Assembly: GCA_003648085.1 (NCBI GenBank)
Contig: QMOC01000208.1
Span: 1 to 5,582, forward strand
Direction of reading: 5' to 3'
Source: Chloroflexota bacterium
Lineage (GTDB): Bacteria > Chloroflexota > Anaerolineae > B4-G1
DNA length: 5,582 bases
In this document: in pieces, positions 1 to 5,582 of the stretch
Position numbering within the stretch: the first letter of the stretch is position 1
Layout: each line of letters opens with the position of its first letter
The notes under the pieces: model-generated
What the model was told of the DNA's origin: nothing
Seen by the model: only the letters and a program-made list of their open reading frames with translations
Database searches by the model: none
Position numbers and translations under genes: made by a program

Positions 1-133
1 CGCGAAAGGGCGCGAAAGCCACGAAACCCTCTCGCGCCGTGTTTCGCGCTCTCGCGTTTCGCGCTCTCGCGTTTCGCGCTTTCGCGCTTTCGTGTTTCGC
101 GCTTTTCGTGTTCTTTCGTGCCTTTCGCGATCC
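1..133. repeat. GCGAAA/TTTCGC repeat, copy 1 (long form)
   Basis: First visible copy of a complex repeat; it may begin before the window edge. Bases 1-40 match 175-214 exactly, and bases 86-133 match 245-292 except for one change (T at 112, C at 271). The middle (41-85) is three tandem 15-mers: GTTTCGCGCTCTCGC twice (41-55, 56-70), then a one-base variant with CTTTC (71-85). The start (1-26, three GAAA words) is roughly the reverse complement of the end (104-129, three TTTC words), so the unit could fold into an imperfect long hairpin. On the minus strand it reads as GCGAAAG-type words and would lie in the 3' region of the operon transcript. I do not recognise it as a named repeat family. Confidence 0.9.
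41..85. repeat. 15-bp tandem repeat, three units
   Basis: Units at 41-55, 56-70 and 71-85 are adjacent. The first two are identical (GTTTCGCGCTCTCGC) and the third differs by one base. The second repeat copy has only two such units (215-229 and 230-244), which accounts for the whole 15-nt length difference between the copies. This is typical of slippage or unequal exchange. Confidence 0.85.
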
Positions 134-174
134 CCCGCCCACCTGCGTTTCGGGGGTCTTCGGAGCGTGACCCT
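134..174. other. Spacer between the two repeat copies
   Basis: This 41-nt stretch separates the copies, giving a start-to-start period of 174 nt. It contains one more TTTCG word (148-152) but otherwise lacks the repeat pattern. No gene or recognisable signal is visible in it. Whether it belongs to a larger 174-nt unit cannot be decided, because the sequence left of position 1 is not shown and the sequence right of copy 2 does not match it. Confidence 0.6.
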
Positions 175-292
175 CGCGAAAGGGCGCGAAAGCCACGAAA
201 CCCTCTCGCGCCGTGTTTCGCGCTCTCGCGTTTCGCGCTTTCGCGCTTTCGTGTTTCGCGCTTTTCGTGTCCTTTCGTGCCTTTCGCGATCC
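175..292. repeat. GCGAAA/TTTCGC repeat, copy 2 (short form)
   Basis: Second copy of the repeat, 118 nt, with two 15-mer units (215-229, 230-244) where copy 1 has three. The left arm 175-200 (CGCGAAAG... to ...CACGAAA) and right arm 263-288 (TTTCGTG... to ...CTTTCGCG) are imperfect reverse complements, each with three GAAA or TTTC words. A hairpin with a long and itself repetitive loop is therefore possible. Both copies end in GATCC. The copy ends 49 nt before the stop codon of the last operon gene, so it lies directly downstream of that gene. Short plus-strand open frames across it (Phe-Arg-Ala/Ser-rich translations) are products of the repeat and not genes. Confidence 0.9.
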
Positions 293-341
293 AAACTCCG
301 CCGCCAGATGGATGTGGATGGGATTTCCCGCCAAGATGCCC
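293..341. other. Short spacer between operon end and repeat
   Basis: These 49 nt follow the TAA of the last minus-strand gene. The only self-complementary element is a tiny GGG-AAAT-CCC hairpin (about 320-330), and it has no T-run after it on the minus strand. I therefore do not call an intrinsic terminator. If termination happens here, it would be Rho-dependent or rely on the folded repeat next to it. Confidence 0.5.
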
Positions 342-986
342 TTACCGCGCTGCCTTCAGGATACGTCCCACCAACTGGCTGCCCAGAATGGCCAGCCCGT
401 CGGTGGGCATGTAGTTGGCGGCGGTGTCCTCGAAGAGCACCCGTGCCTGCGAGGGAAACTCCTCGTCCCCCTCCCAATAGACGACGGCCAAGCGCACGCG
501 CGGCAGCACCGTGAAGGCATAGCCCGCATCGCCTATCGCCAGCGGCTCACCGCCTAGTGCCTCGGCGGCGCGGCGAAAACTCCCGACGCCCCCCCGCAGT
601 TCGCGCACCAATCGGCCGCCGGTGTAGCCCTGGAAGGCCTGGACGTAGAACATCCCATCGGGGAGATCACGAAAGCCGACCCAACGGCACGAAGGGGTCG
701 TGCCGTCGGCGGTGGCCAAGTAGGTGAGGATCAGGCTCTGGGTGAAGGAGGAGGGCTCTTCACCGGTATCGGCCTGCCGGATGATGAAGTCGTTGTTAGA
801 GATGATGTACTCCTGCCAGAAGAAAGTGAGGCGGAAGTTGCCGTCCGCGTCCTGTTCACAGCCGCTGTACAGCACCAGTTTGCCCGGCTTGAGGCGGCGC
901 AGTGTTTCCCGTGCTTCTTCGACCACCGGGGTCAATCGGTCGAGCCATTGCTGGAGTTGTGGAGTTGGCTTACCCTGCTGTAGCAT
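342..986 (-). CDS. DUF3786-type protein of unknown function
   Basis: A 214-residue soluble protein with no signal peptide or membrane segment. I assign it to the DUF3786 family by its general pattern: a helical N-terminus (1-33), a strand-rich middle, a QSLILTYL segment (83-90), RWVGFRDLPDG (101-111), FYVQAFQGYTGG (113-124), GDAGYAFTVLPRV (152-164) and a VVYWEGDEEFP motif (168-178) before a final helix. The family's biochemical role is not established, to my knowledge, so no function is given. The ATG at 986 overlaps the 3' end of the AI-2E gene by 17 nt in another frame. A purine-rich tract at 988-1000 (including GTGGAGAGG) serves as its ribosome-binding site, and the next Met is only at residue 112. 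Stop is TAA. It is the last gene of the operon and is probably translationally coupled to the gene before it. The family call is from memory of motifs. Coding status is secure. Confidence 0.85.
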   Translation of the reverse strand: MLQQGKPTPQLQQWLDRLTPVVEEARETLRRLKPGKLVLYSGCEQDADGNFRLTFFWQEYIISNNDFIIRQADTGEEPSSFTQSLILTYLATADGTTPSCRWVGFRDLPDGMFYVQAFQGYTGGRLVRELRGGVGSFRRAAEALGGEPLAIGDAGYAFTVLPRVRLAVVYWEGDEEFPSQARVLFEDTAANYMPTDGLAILGSQLVGRILKAAR

Positions 987-1158
987 GCCTCTCCACTTCC
1001 CCGATCAATCTCAAGAACTCCTCCCACTCCTCGCGGAAGAAGTGCACAGTGACAGTCCCCAGTTCCAGGTGGTAAGTCGTCTCCTCATCAGGCTCCTCGG
1101 CCTGCCACACGCTGAAGTTCTCGCTTTCGGCCAGGATTTCTATGATAGGCTCTTCCAT
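970..1158 (-). CDS. Possible internal-start 62-residue protein (C-terminal module of AI-2E gene)
   Basis: Within the AI-2E gene and in the same frame, an ATG at 1158 (residue Met410) is preceded by GAGGTG (1165-1170) with a 6-nt spacer, a good Shine-Dalgarno arrangement. Initiation here would give a 62-residue acidic protein. The predicted pattern is strand (EPIIEILA), strand (ENFSVWQAEE), strand (TTYHLELG), strand (VTVHFF), then a helix (EEWEEFLRLIGEVER). It looks like a self-contained small domain separated from the membrane part by a low-complexity linker. The module could be an ancestral separate gene fused to the transporter gene, or both forms could be made. It may also be only the C-terminal domain of the transporter, with a chance SD. 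I do not recognise a named family. Confidence 0.35.
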   Translation of the reverse strand: MEEPIIEILAESENFSVWQAEEPDEETTYHLELGTVTVHFFREEWEEFLRLIGEVERHATAG

Positions 1159-2385
1159 TGTTTGCACCTCGTGTTCTCTCTCTTCCGAACTTTTGGCATC
1201 TTGTTCCATTCCTTGCTCTGTTCTTTCTTGAAGCCGGCGCATGGCTGCTTCCCGTGCACGCTTGAGCAGCCCCGGCTTAGGAGGCGGTGCCTTCTCCTCC
1301 GGCTCGGCGAAGGGGTCGCGGTCGTAGAGACGGCAGAAGATGTAGTGCCCCACGACGCGCAGGGTCGCGAGCACCGGGGCGGCCAGGAGCATCCCCAGGA
1401 TGCCGGCCAGGCTGCCGCCGACGATGATGGCGATGAGCACCAGCAGCGGGTGCAGGTTGAGGCTGCGGCCCAGGATGCGGGGCAGGAGCAGGTTACCCTC
1501 GATCTGCTGGATCACGATGTACAGCCCGGCGACCAGCACCGCAAACCAGAAGTTGCTCAGTGGCAGAAAGGTGGAGCCCTGGAAAAGGGCCAGCAGGACA
1601 GCGGGGATCATAGCGATGATTGGGCCGAGACTGGGCACGAACTCCATCACCCCCGCGAGTAGCCCCAGCGCCCCGGCGTAGGGGAGACCTACGGCCAGGC
1701 ACGCTATGGTGGTGATGGTTGCCAATGCTAGACCCAGCAGTAACTGACCGCGCAGGAAGGCACTCCACACCTCCGTGATCTGTTGGCGCAGGCGCGCGAA
1801 GTCGTCACGATAGCCCGGAGGAGCCAGGCTATCCAGTTGTTCAACGATGCGGTCGGCGTCCTTAACCAGATAAAAGGCGGCCATCAGAATGAAGATCAGC
1901 CAGAAGGCTCCTGAGGCGATACTGAACGCGATGTCGAGAGTCCCTTGGGCGACCGAGCTCACGAAGCGGCTCAGCATTGCGCTCAGTTCCTCATATACTT
2001 TGCTTAAGTCCAGGGAATGGCCTCCGATCTCCACAGGCTGCTCGAAGAAAGCGCCGATATCGGCGATGATACGGATGATGTCAATCTGGACGGAGCGCAC
2101 GGCTCGCTGGATGCTGGGTACCGCCGTCACGGGCGCAACCATCGCCCCCAGCATTGCCAGGATCAGGATGAGGAATACGAGCACCGTGGCCAGTCCGCGC
2201 GAGAAGTGCAGACGGTCGCCGAGGAAATCAGCGATGGGGTCGAGGATGAAGGCCAACAGAAAGGCGATCACCAGCGGTGGGATGACAACGCGGAAGCGAT
2301 AGAGTATCAGTGCTATCAGAACGAGGATGACGACGACGATGGTGCGCTTGGTGGAGGTGCTCCAACGCGGTGCAGATTCGTTCAT
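970..2385 (-). CDS. AI-2E family transporter with C-terminal extension
   Basis: A 471-residue integral membrane protein of the AI-2E/PerM-like family. Members include the E. coli autoinducer-2 exporter TqsA and proteins proposed as Na+/H+ antiporters, so the substrate cannot be assigned here. Hydrophobic segments lie at about 14-31, 34-52, 65-87, 152-175, 213-235, 237-267, 278-294 and 312-345, with an amphipathic stretch at about 88-147. Family hallmarks are GVMEFVPSLGP (245-255), QQIEGNLLLPRILG (293-306), and LNLHPLLVL followed by the GG.LAGILGMLLAAP block (309-337). The ATG at 2385 is chosen because AGGAG (2392-2396) sits 6 nt upstream; longer in-frame starts (2484, 2424) lie inside sppA and lack that support. 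The stop of sppA is 14 nt upstream. Unusually, about 116 residues (356-471) follow the last membrane segment: a Pro/Glu- and Lys/Arg-rich linker, a Glu-rich helical region, then a compact strand-strand-helix module (about 410-471). Standard members end soon after the last membrane helix. Confidence 0.93.
   Translation of the reverse strand: MNESAPRWSTSTKRTIVVVILVLIALILYRFRVVIPPLVIAFLLAFILDPIADFLGDRLHFSRGLATVLVFLILILAMLGAMVAPVTAVPSIQRAVRSVQIDIIRIIADIGAFFEQPVEIGGHSLDLSKVYEELSAMLSRFVSSVAQGTLDIAFSIASGAFWLIFILMAAFYLVKDADRIVEQLDSLAPPGYRDDFARLRQQITEVWSAFLRGQLLLGLALATITTIACLAVGLPYAGALGLLAGVMEFVPSLGPIIAMIPAVLLALFQGSTFLPLSNFWFAVLVAGLYIVIQQIEGNLLLPRILGRSLNLHPLLVLIAIIVGGSLAGILGMLLAAPVLATLRVVGHYIFCRLYDRDPFAEPEEKAPPPKPGLLKRAREAAMRRLQERTEQGMEQDAKSSEEREHEVQTMEEPIIEILAESENFSVWQAEEPDEETTYHLELGTVTVHFFREEWEEFLRLIGEVERHATAG
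1165..1170 (-). promoter_or_regulatory. Internal Shine-Dalgarno GAGGTG
   Basis: GAGGTG on the minus strand lies 6 nt before the in-frame ATG at 1158, inside the AI-2E transporter gene. It encodes part of Glu-Val in the linker, so it could be chance in a Glu-rich region. Sequence and spacing are nonetheless as good as those of the start codons accepted for neighbouring genes. Confidence 0.4.
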
Positions 2386-2391
2386 CACGTG

Positions 2392-2396
2392 CTCCT
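2392..2396 (-). promoter_or_regulatory. Ribosome-binding site AGGAG deciding the AI-2E gene start
   Basis: AGGAG followed by CACGTG and then ATG at 2385, a 6-nt spacer. It falls in the 14-nt gap after the sppA stop codon (TAA, 2402-2400). It supports the 471-residue protein over a 504-residue form beginning inside sppA. Confidence 0.85.
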
Positions 2397-2399
2397 GAC

Positions 2400-4112
2400 T
2401 TATCCCTGGATGCGGATTGTCCATGGCGCCAGCGCCCACGTGCGCTCGCGGGCCAGGTCCTTCAGTGCATCGAGCAAGGCCCACAGCCCTCTACCTCCAG
2501 CCCTTTCTTCTACGAGGGGGAAAGGTGAGGGGAGCAGTTCGTGCCGGGGCGGGCGCACCTGCACCACGGTGTACTCCCGCTCCGGCTTGAGGCCGGCCAA
2601 CTCCTTGGCCAGCGCCAGCGCCGTCTCGAAATCGCCCAGTTCGTCCACTAGCCCAATCTCACGTGCCTGAGCGCCGGTCCACACCCGCCCGCGGGCGATC
2701 TCCTCCATCCGCTCCTCTGTCAGCCCGCGCCCCTCGGCCACACGCGCCTTGAACCGAGCGTAAGCCTCGCCCAGGTCACGACGCACCCGAGCGCGCTCCT
2801 CGTCGCTGAAAGGCGTCAGTTCGGAGTAGAGACCGGCCATCGCGCCCCGCTGCACTGCCTCGCGACCGATCCCCAGTTTCCTGTACAGACCTGCCGCGAC
2901 GAACTTGCCGCCCCAGATGCCGATGGAGCCGGTCAACGTCGTCGGGCGGGCGACGATGCGGTTGGCCGGCGCCGAGACGTAGTAGCCGCCGGAGGTGGCC
3001 TGCCCCCCCATCAGCACGACCACCGGCTTGCGCTCGCGCAGCCGGCGTACCTCGCGGCAGATCAGGTCGGAGGCCAGCACCGAGCCGCCGGGCGTCTCGA
3101 TGTGGAAGATGACCGCCGCGATGCGCCTGTCGGCCTCGGCCCGGCGCAGCGCCTGCACGATCGTCTCTGCCCCGGCCTGGGCCTCGACGAAGGGAAGCGG
3201 TACAGGGATGGGGATACGGCGGCTGCGGCCCGGCACGATGAGCCCTTCCAGCGACACCACGCCGATGAGTTGGCGTGTGGTCCACTTGACCGGTTGCCGG
3301 AGCCAGCGGGCAGCCTCGCGCCAGGTGAGCAGAGGGGCGTTCGTTGTCCCATCGCTCAGGTGATGGGCCAATTCGTCTTCGTAGAGCACCGCGTCGGCCA
3401 GCCCCGCCTCGACCGCCTCGGCTGGGCTCAGCGGCATCGCATCAATCAGTTCGCGCACCCGTGCGGGGGTGAGCCCGCGTCCCTGGGCGATGGCGGAGAT
3501 GATCTCGTCGAAGTAGGAGTCGAGGATGGCGTCGAGCATCTCGCGGTGTGGCTCGCTCATCGTCGAGCGGCGGAAAGTGTCGGGCGCGACTTTGTACTCG
3601 GCAATGCTCTCCAGGTCAGGCTCCAGCCCGATCAGCGCCAGCGTCTCCTTGAGGAACACAGCCTCGGCCCGCAGCCCCAGCGCGAAGAGGTGGCCGGATT
3701 GGGGAAGGATGACCTCGTCGCAGGCGGAGGCCAGGTAGTAGTCCCAGGTGCTGGCGGTGGGCAGCCAGGCGGCAATCCGCTTGCCCGTGGCGCGCAGGTC
3801 GAGCAGGTGGCGGCGCAGGCTGTAGAGCGCGGATGGCCCGGCGCGGAGCGTGTCGAAGCGCAGCACCACGTTCTGGACACGTCGGTCGCCACCGATTATC
3901 TCCACCAGCGCCCGCACGTCCTCCAGGCTGACCTCGGGGGTGAAGGGCAGCAGCCGGTTAAAAGGAAAGGGCAGCGGATCACGCCGGGCCGTCAGTTCCG
4001 GATAGGAGCCGCTGACAGGCAGGACGACGCAGTCCAGCCCCTTGCGGCGCAGGGAGCGCAGGAGGTTGCGAGCCGTCATGATGGTGTTGTGTGGAAGATC
4101 GAGTGGTCTCAT
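2400..4112 (-). CDS. sppA: SppA-type tandem S49 serine peptidase
   Basis: A 570-residue protein of the long (E. coli 67K-like) SppA class, which cleaves leftover signal peptides and other short peptides using a Ser-Lys dyad. It has two S49 domains, about 60-240 and 282-500. The Lys is in the first (EYKVAP, Lys174) and the nucleophile in the second (QATSGGYYVSA, Ser374). Their 200-residue separation equals that of E. coli SppA (Lys209, Ser409). The duplication is visible: WDYYLASACDEVI (123-135) parallels GGYYVSAPANRIV (375-387), and GRGLTPARVRELI (211-223) parallels GRGLTEERMEEIA (461-473). In domain 1 a Thr (122) aligns with the nucleophile, as expected for the non-nucleophilic half. No N-terminal membrane anchor or signal peptide is visible, unlike E. 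coli SppA; plant and cyanobacterial enzymes give precedent for peripheral forms. The ATG at 4112 overlaps the Nudix stop (ATGA) and has GAGGG (4122-4126) 9 nt upstream. A second Met at residue 12 has no such site. Stop is TAA. Confidence 0.93.
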   Translation of the reverse strand: MRPLDLPHNTIMTARNLLRSLRRKGLDCVVLPVSGSYPELTARRDPLPFPFNRLLPFTPEVSLEDVRALVEIIGGDRRVQNVVLRFDTLRAGPSALYSLRRHLLDLRATGKRIAAWLPTASTWDYYLASACDEVILPQSGHLFALGLRAEAVFLKETLALIGLEPDLESIAEYKVAPDTFRRSTMSEPHREMLDAILDSYFDEIISAIAQGRGLTPARVRELIDAMPLSPAEAVEAGLADAVLYEDELAHHLSDGTTNAPLLTWREAARWLRQPVKWTTRQLIGVVSLEGLIVPGRSRRIPIPVPLPFVEAQAGAETIVQALRRAEADRRIAAVIFHIETPGGSVLASDLICREVRRLRERKPVVVLMGGQATSGGYYVSAPANRIVARPTTLTGSIGIWGGKFVAAGLYRKLGIGREAVQRGAMAGLYSELTPFSDEERARVRRDLGEAYARFKARVAEGRGLTEERMEEIARGRVWTGAQAREIGLVDELGDFETALALAKELAGLKPEREYTVVQVRPPRHELLPSPFPLVEERAGGRGLWALLDALKDLARERTWALAPWTIRIQG

Positions 4113-4561
4113 CGTGTCGGACCCTCACTCGTCAGCAGCTCCAACAATCCATCAGGATACAACGGCGGGCCGCCCTCCTGAAACTCGCACAGTGACATCC
4201 AGCGTGCCACCAGGATTTCGGTCTCCTCGTGCACTTCAAAGGTTTCTTGCTCATAGAAGGACTGGTCGGCCAGAGTCGCCTCGTAGAGCAGGACGATTTC
4301 GTGACCGCGCTGACCGTTGCAAGTGAAGATGTTCTCCAGGGTGGTCAGGTAACGCACGCCGACGAGTTCGACGCCCAGTTCCTCGCGGAACTCGCGCCGC
4401 AGCGCCTCCCAACCGCGCTCTCCAAACTCGATGCCGCCGCCCAGCGGCCGGTAAAAGGTCTCGCCTGTGATGTGGTCGTGTCCCTCAAAGACCAGAAGGG
4501 CATTGTCACGGCCGCGCCGGACGACGCCCAACGCCAGTGGCCGAATCTGTTCATTGTTCAT
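4109..4561 (-). CDS. Nudix hydrolase
   Basis: A 150-residue cytosolic enzyme of the Nudix superfamily, which hydrolyses nucleoside diphosphates linked to another group using Mg2+. The complete Nudix box GX5EX7REUXEEXGU is at residues 42-64 (GGIEFGE then REFREELGV), with the metal-binding glutamates in REFREE (Glu57, Glu60, Glu61). Preceding residues RPLGGGIEFGE fit the canonical strand-loop lead-in. The substrate cannot be read from sequence; the size and the box alone do not separate ADP-ribose, NTP, diadenosine or sugar-nucleotide activities. The start at 4561 (MNNEQIRPLALG) lies 5 nt after the tsaD stop, with only a weak GGTG at 4570-4573 upstream, so translation is probably coupled to tsaD. 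The reading frame stays open upstream to 5224, but that part is an out-of-frame shadow of tsaD. The stop TGA overlaps the sppA ATG by 4 nt. Confidence 0.93.
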   Translation of the reverse strand: MNNEQIRPLALGVVRRGRDNALLVFEGHDHITGETFYRPLGGGIEFGERGWEALRREFREELGVELVGVRYLTTLENIFTCNGQRGHEIVLLYEATLADQSFYEQETFEVHEETEILVARWMSLCEFQEGGPPLYPDGLLELLTSEGPTR

Positions 4562-4566
4562 TGCTT

Positions 4567-5582
4567 TTACACCAGCCGCAGCGACGGCAAGACGTCCAGA
4601 TCCCAGCCAGCCAGGTGGCCCGCGACGAAGTGCTGATACGCGCATGCGCCCACCATGGCGGCGTTGTCGGTGCAGAGGATCGGCGGCGGGTAGTAGACCG
4701 GCACGCCGGCCCGCTCGCGGGTCTCCGCCCTCAGCGCCTGGTTGGCCGAGACACCCCCGCAGAGGAGTACCGCCGTCACATCGAACTCCTCCGCCGCCCG
4801 CGCCGTCTTGGCCGACAGGACGTCCACCACCGCCTCCTGGAAACTGGCCGCCAGGTCGGCCAACAGGCGGCCCCGGGGCGGCTCGCTGTACTTCTGGACG
4901 GCGCGCAGCACGGCGGTCTTGAGGCCGCTGAAACTGAAGTCGTAACTGTCGTCCAGCCAGGCGCGGGGGAAGCGGAAGGCCGTCGGATTGCCCTCGCGGG
5001 CCGTCTTTTCGATTGCCGGCCCGCCGGGGTAGGGAAGTCCCAGCAGCCGGCCCACCTTGTCGAAGGCCTCGCCCGCCGCGTCGTCGAGTGTGCCGCCCAG
5101 GTACTCGTACTGGCCGTGATCGCGCATCAGGATCAGTTCGCTGTGGCCCCCGGAGACGATGAGCGCCAGCAGCGGGAACTCCAGATTCGCCGGGGCCGCA
5201 CCCTCGCTTTCCACCTCCAGCCAATGGGCGTAGATGTGCGCCTCCAGATGGTTGACCCCTACCAGCGGCAGGTTGCGCCCCAGCGCGAGCCCCTTGGCGG
5301 CGTTGACCCCCACCAAGAGGGAGCCCGCCAGCCCCGGCCCATAGGTCACCGCCACCGCGTCCAGGTCACCGAGGCCGAGGTGGGCTTCCCGCATCGCCTG
5401 CTCGATGGTGGGCACGATGGCTTCGATGTGGGCGCGGGAGGCGATCTCGGGAAAGACGCCGCCGTAGCGGGCGTGCAGTTCCACCTGCGAGGCGACGACG
5501 TTGGAGAGGATATGCCGCCCGTCCTCGACCACGGCGGCGGCGGTCTCGTCACAGGAGGTTTCGATGGCGAGGATGCGGGTCA
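4567..5582 (-). CDS. tsaD: tRNA N6-adenosine threonylcarbamoyltransferase TsaD (first base of start codon outside window)
   Basis: TsaD transfers threonylcarbamoyl from TC-AMP to A37 of ANN-decoding tRNAs to form t6A, acting with TsaB and TsaE in the cytoplasm. The minus-strand frame at the window edge reads (N)TG then TRILAIETSCDETAAAVVED, the family's characteristic N-terminus, so the start codon is almost certainly at 5583-5581 with its first base missing. With it the protein is 338 residues, normal for the family. Seen in order: ETSCDET (8-14), YGPGLAGSLLVG (80 region), the metal-binding His motif NHLEAH (111-116, His112 and His116), VSGGHSEL (144-151), AFDKVGRLLGLPYPGG (173-188), FSFSGLKTAV (216-225), CGGVSAN (275-281) and CTDNAAMV (304-311, metal-binding Asp306). 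All key residues are present, so it should be active. Neither tsaB nor tsaE is visible in the window. Stop is TAA, 5 nt before the Nudix start. The promoter is not in view. Confidence 0.97.
   Translation of the reverse strand, partial: TRILAIETSCDETAAAVVEDGRHILSNVVASQVELHARYGGVFPEIASRAHIEAIVPTIEQAMREAHLGLGDLDAVAVTYGPGLAGSLLVGVNAAKGLALGRNLPLVGVNHLEAHIYAHWLEVESEGAAPANLEFPLLALIVSGGHSELILMRDHGQYEYLGGTLDDAAGEAFDKVGRLLGLPYPGGPAIEKTAREGNPTAFRFPRAWLDDSYDFSFSGLKTAVLRAVQKYSEPPRGRLLADLAASFQEAVVDVLSAKTARAAEEFDVTAVLLCGGVSANQALRAETRERAGVPVYYPPPILCTDNAAMVGACAYQHFVAGHLAGWDLDVLPSLRLV

Noticed and set aside
1..292. CRISPR array
   Set aside because: The repeat units are over 100 nt, internally repetitive and only two in number, with no unique spacers of regular length and no cas genes nearby.
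293..341. Intrinsic terminator after the last operon gene
   Set aside because: Only a 3-bp stem (GGG-AAAT-CCC) is present, with no T-run on the minus strand.
92..557. Three overlapping plus-strand open frames (92-514, 118-414, 213-557) with Phe/Arg/Ser/Ala-rich starts
   Set aside because: They begin inside the TTTCGCG repeat and continue antisense to the DUF3786-type gene. Their composition is a direct translation of the repeat, and no ribosome-binding site or domain is visible.
724..2670. Plus-strand open frames at 724-1662 and 2017-2670
   Set aside because: Both are antisense to well-supported genes (the DUF3786-type gene and the AI-2E transporter; the AI-2E transporter and sppA), and their translations have no recognisable domain.
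2776..3285. Minus-strand frame of 169 codons within sppA
   Set aside because: It is an alternate frame of the S49 second domain with His/Arg/Gly-rich composition and no independent signals.
3102..4181. Long plus-strand open frame, 359 codons
   Set aside because: It lies entirely antisense to sppA and the end of the Nudix gene. High GC content keeps this frame open; the translation is low in structure and matches no family, while the opposite strand has clear catalytic motifs.
4562..5224. N-terminal extension of the Nudix gene giving a 371-residue protein
   Set aside because: The extra 221 codons overlap tsaD out of frame and give Gly/Arg/Pro-rich sequence typical of a shadow frame. The Nudix domain begins naturally at the ATG at 4561.

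Overview
The window is GC-rich bacterial DNA. It carries one tightly packed run of five protein genes, all on the minus strand, followed downstream by a stretch of unusual GCGAAA/TTTCGC repeats at the low-coordinate end. In transcription order the genes are tsaD (tRNA t6A modification, missing only the first base of its start codon at the right edge), a Nudix hydrolase, an SppA-type tandem S49 peptidase, an AI-2E-family membrane protein with an unusual C-terminal extension, and a DUF3786-type protein of unknown function. The junctions are a 5-nt gap, a 4-nt ATGA overlap, a 14-nt gap and a 17-nt overlap. This strongly suggests one transcription unit whose promoter lies to the right of the window.

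The gene content and sequence style (GC-rich, a SppA with no visible membrane anchor, a DUF3786 protein, GAAA-rich intergenic repeats) suggest a Chloroflexota-like bacterium, perhaps Anaerolineae-related. That is inference from overall impression; no taxonomic marker in the window proves it.

Region by region: 1-292 holds two near-identical copies (133 and 118 nt) of a repeat built from TTTCGCG/TTTCGTG words with inverted ends; 293-341 is a short spacer with no convincing terminator; 342-986 is the DUF3786-type gene; 970-2385 the AI-2E transporter; 2400-4112 sppA; 4109-4561 the Nudix gene; 4567-5582 tsaD. Nothing suggests mobile elements, CRISPR, tRNA or rRNA genes.

The genes do not form an obvious single pathway. 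They look like a housekeeping cluster (tRNA modification, nucleotide clean-up, peptide turnover, membrane transport) kept together by translational coupling. The two points most worth following are the C-terminal module of the AI-2E protein, which has its own well-placed Shine-Dalgarno and ATG and may also be made as a separate 62-residue protein, and the structured repeat just downstream of the operon.
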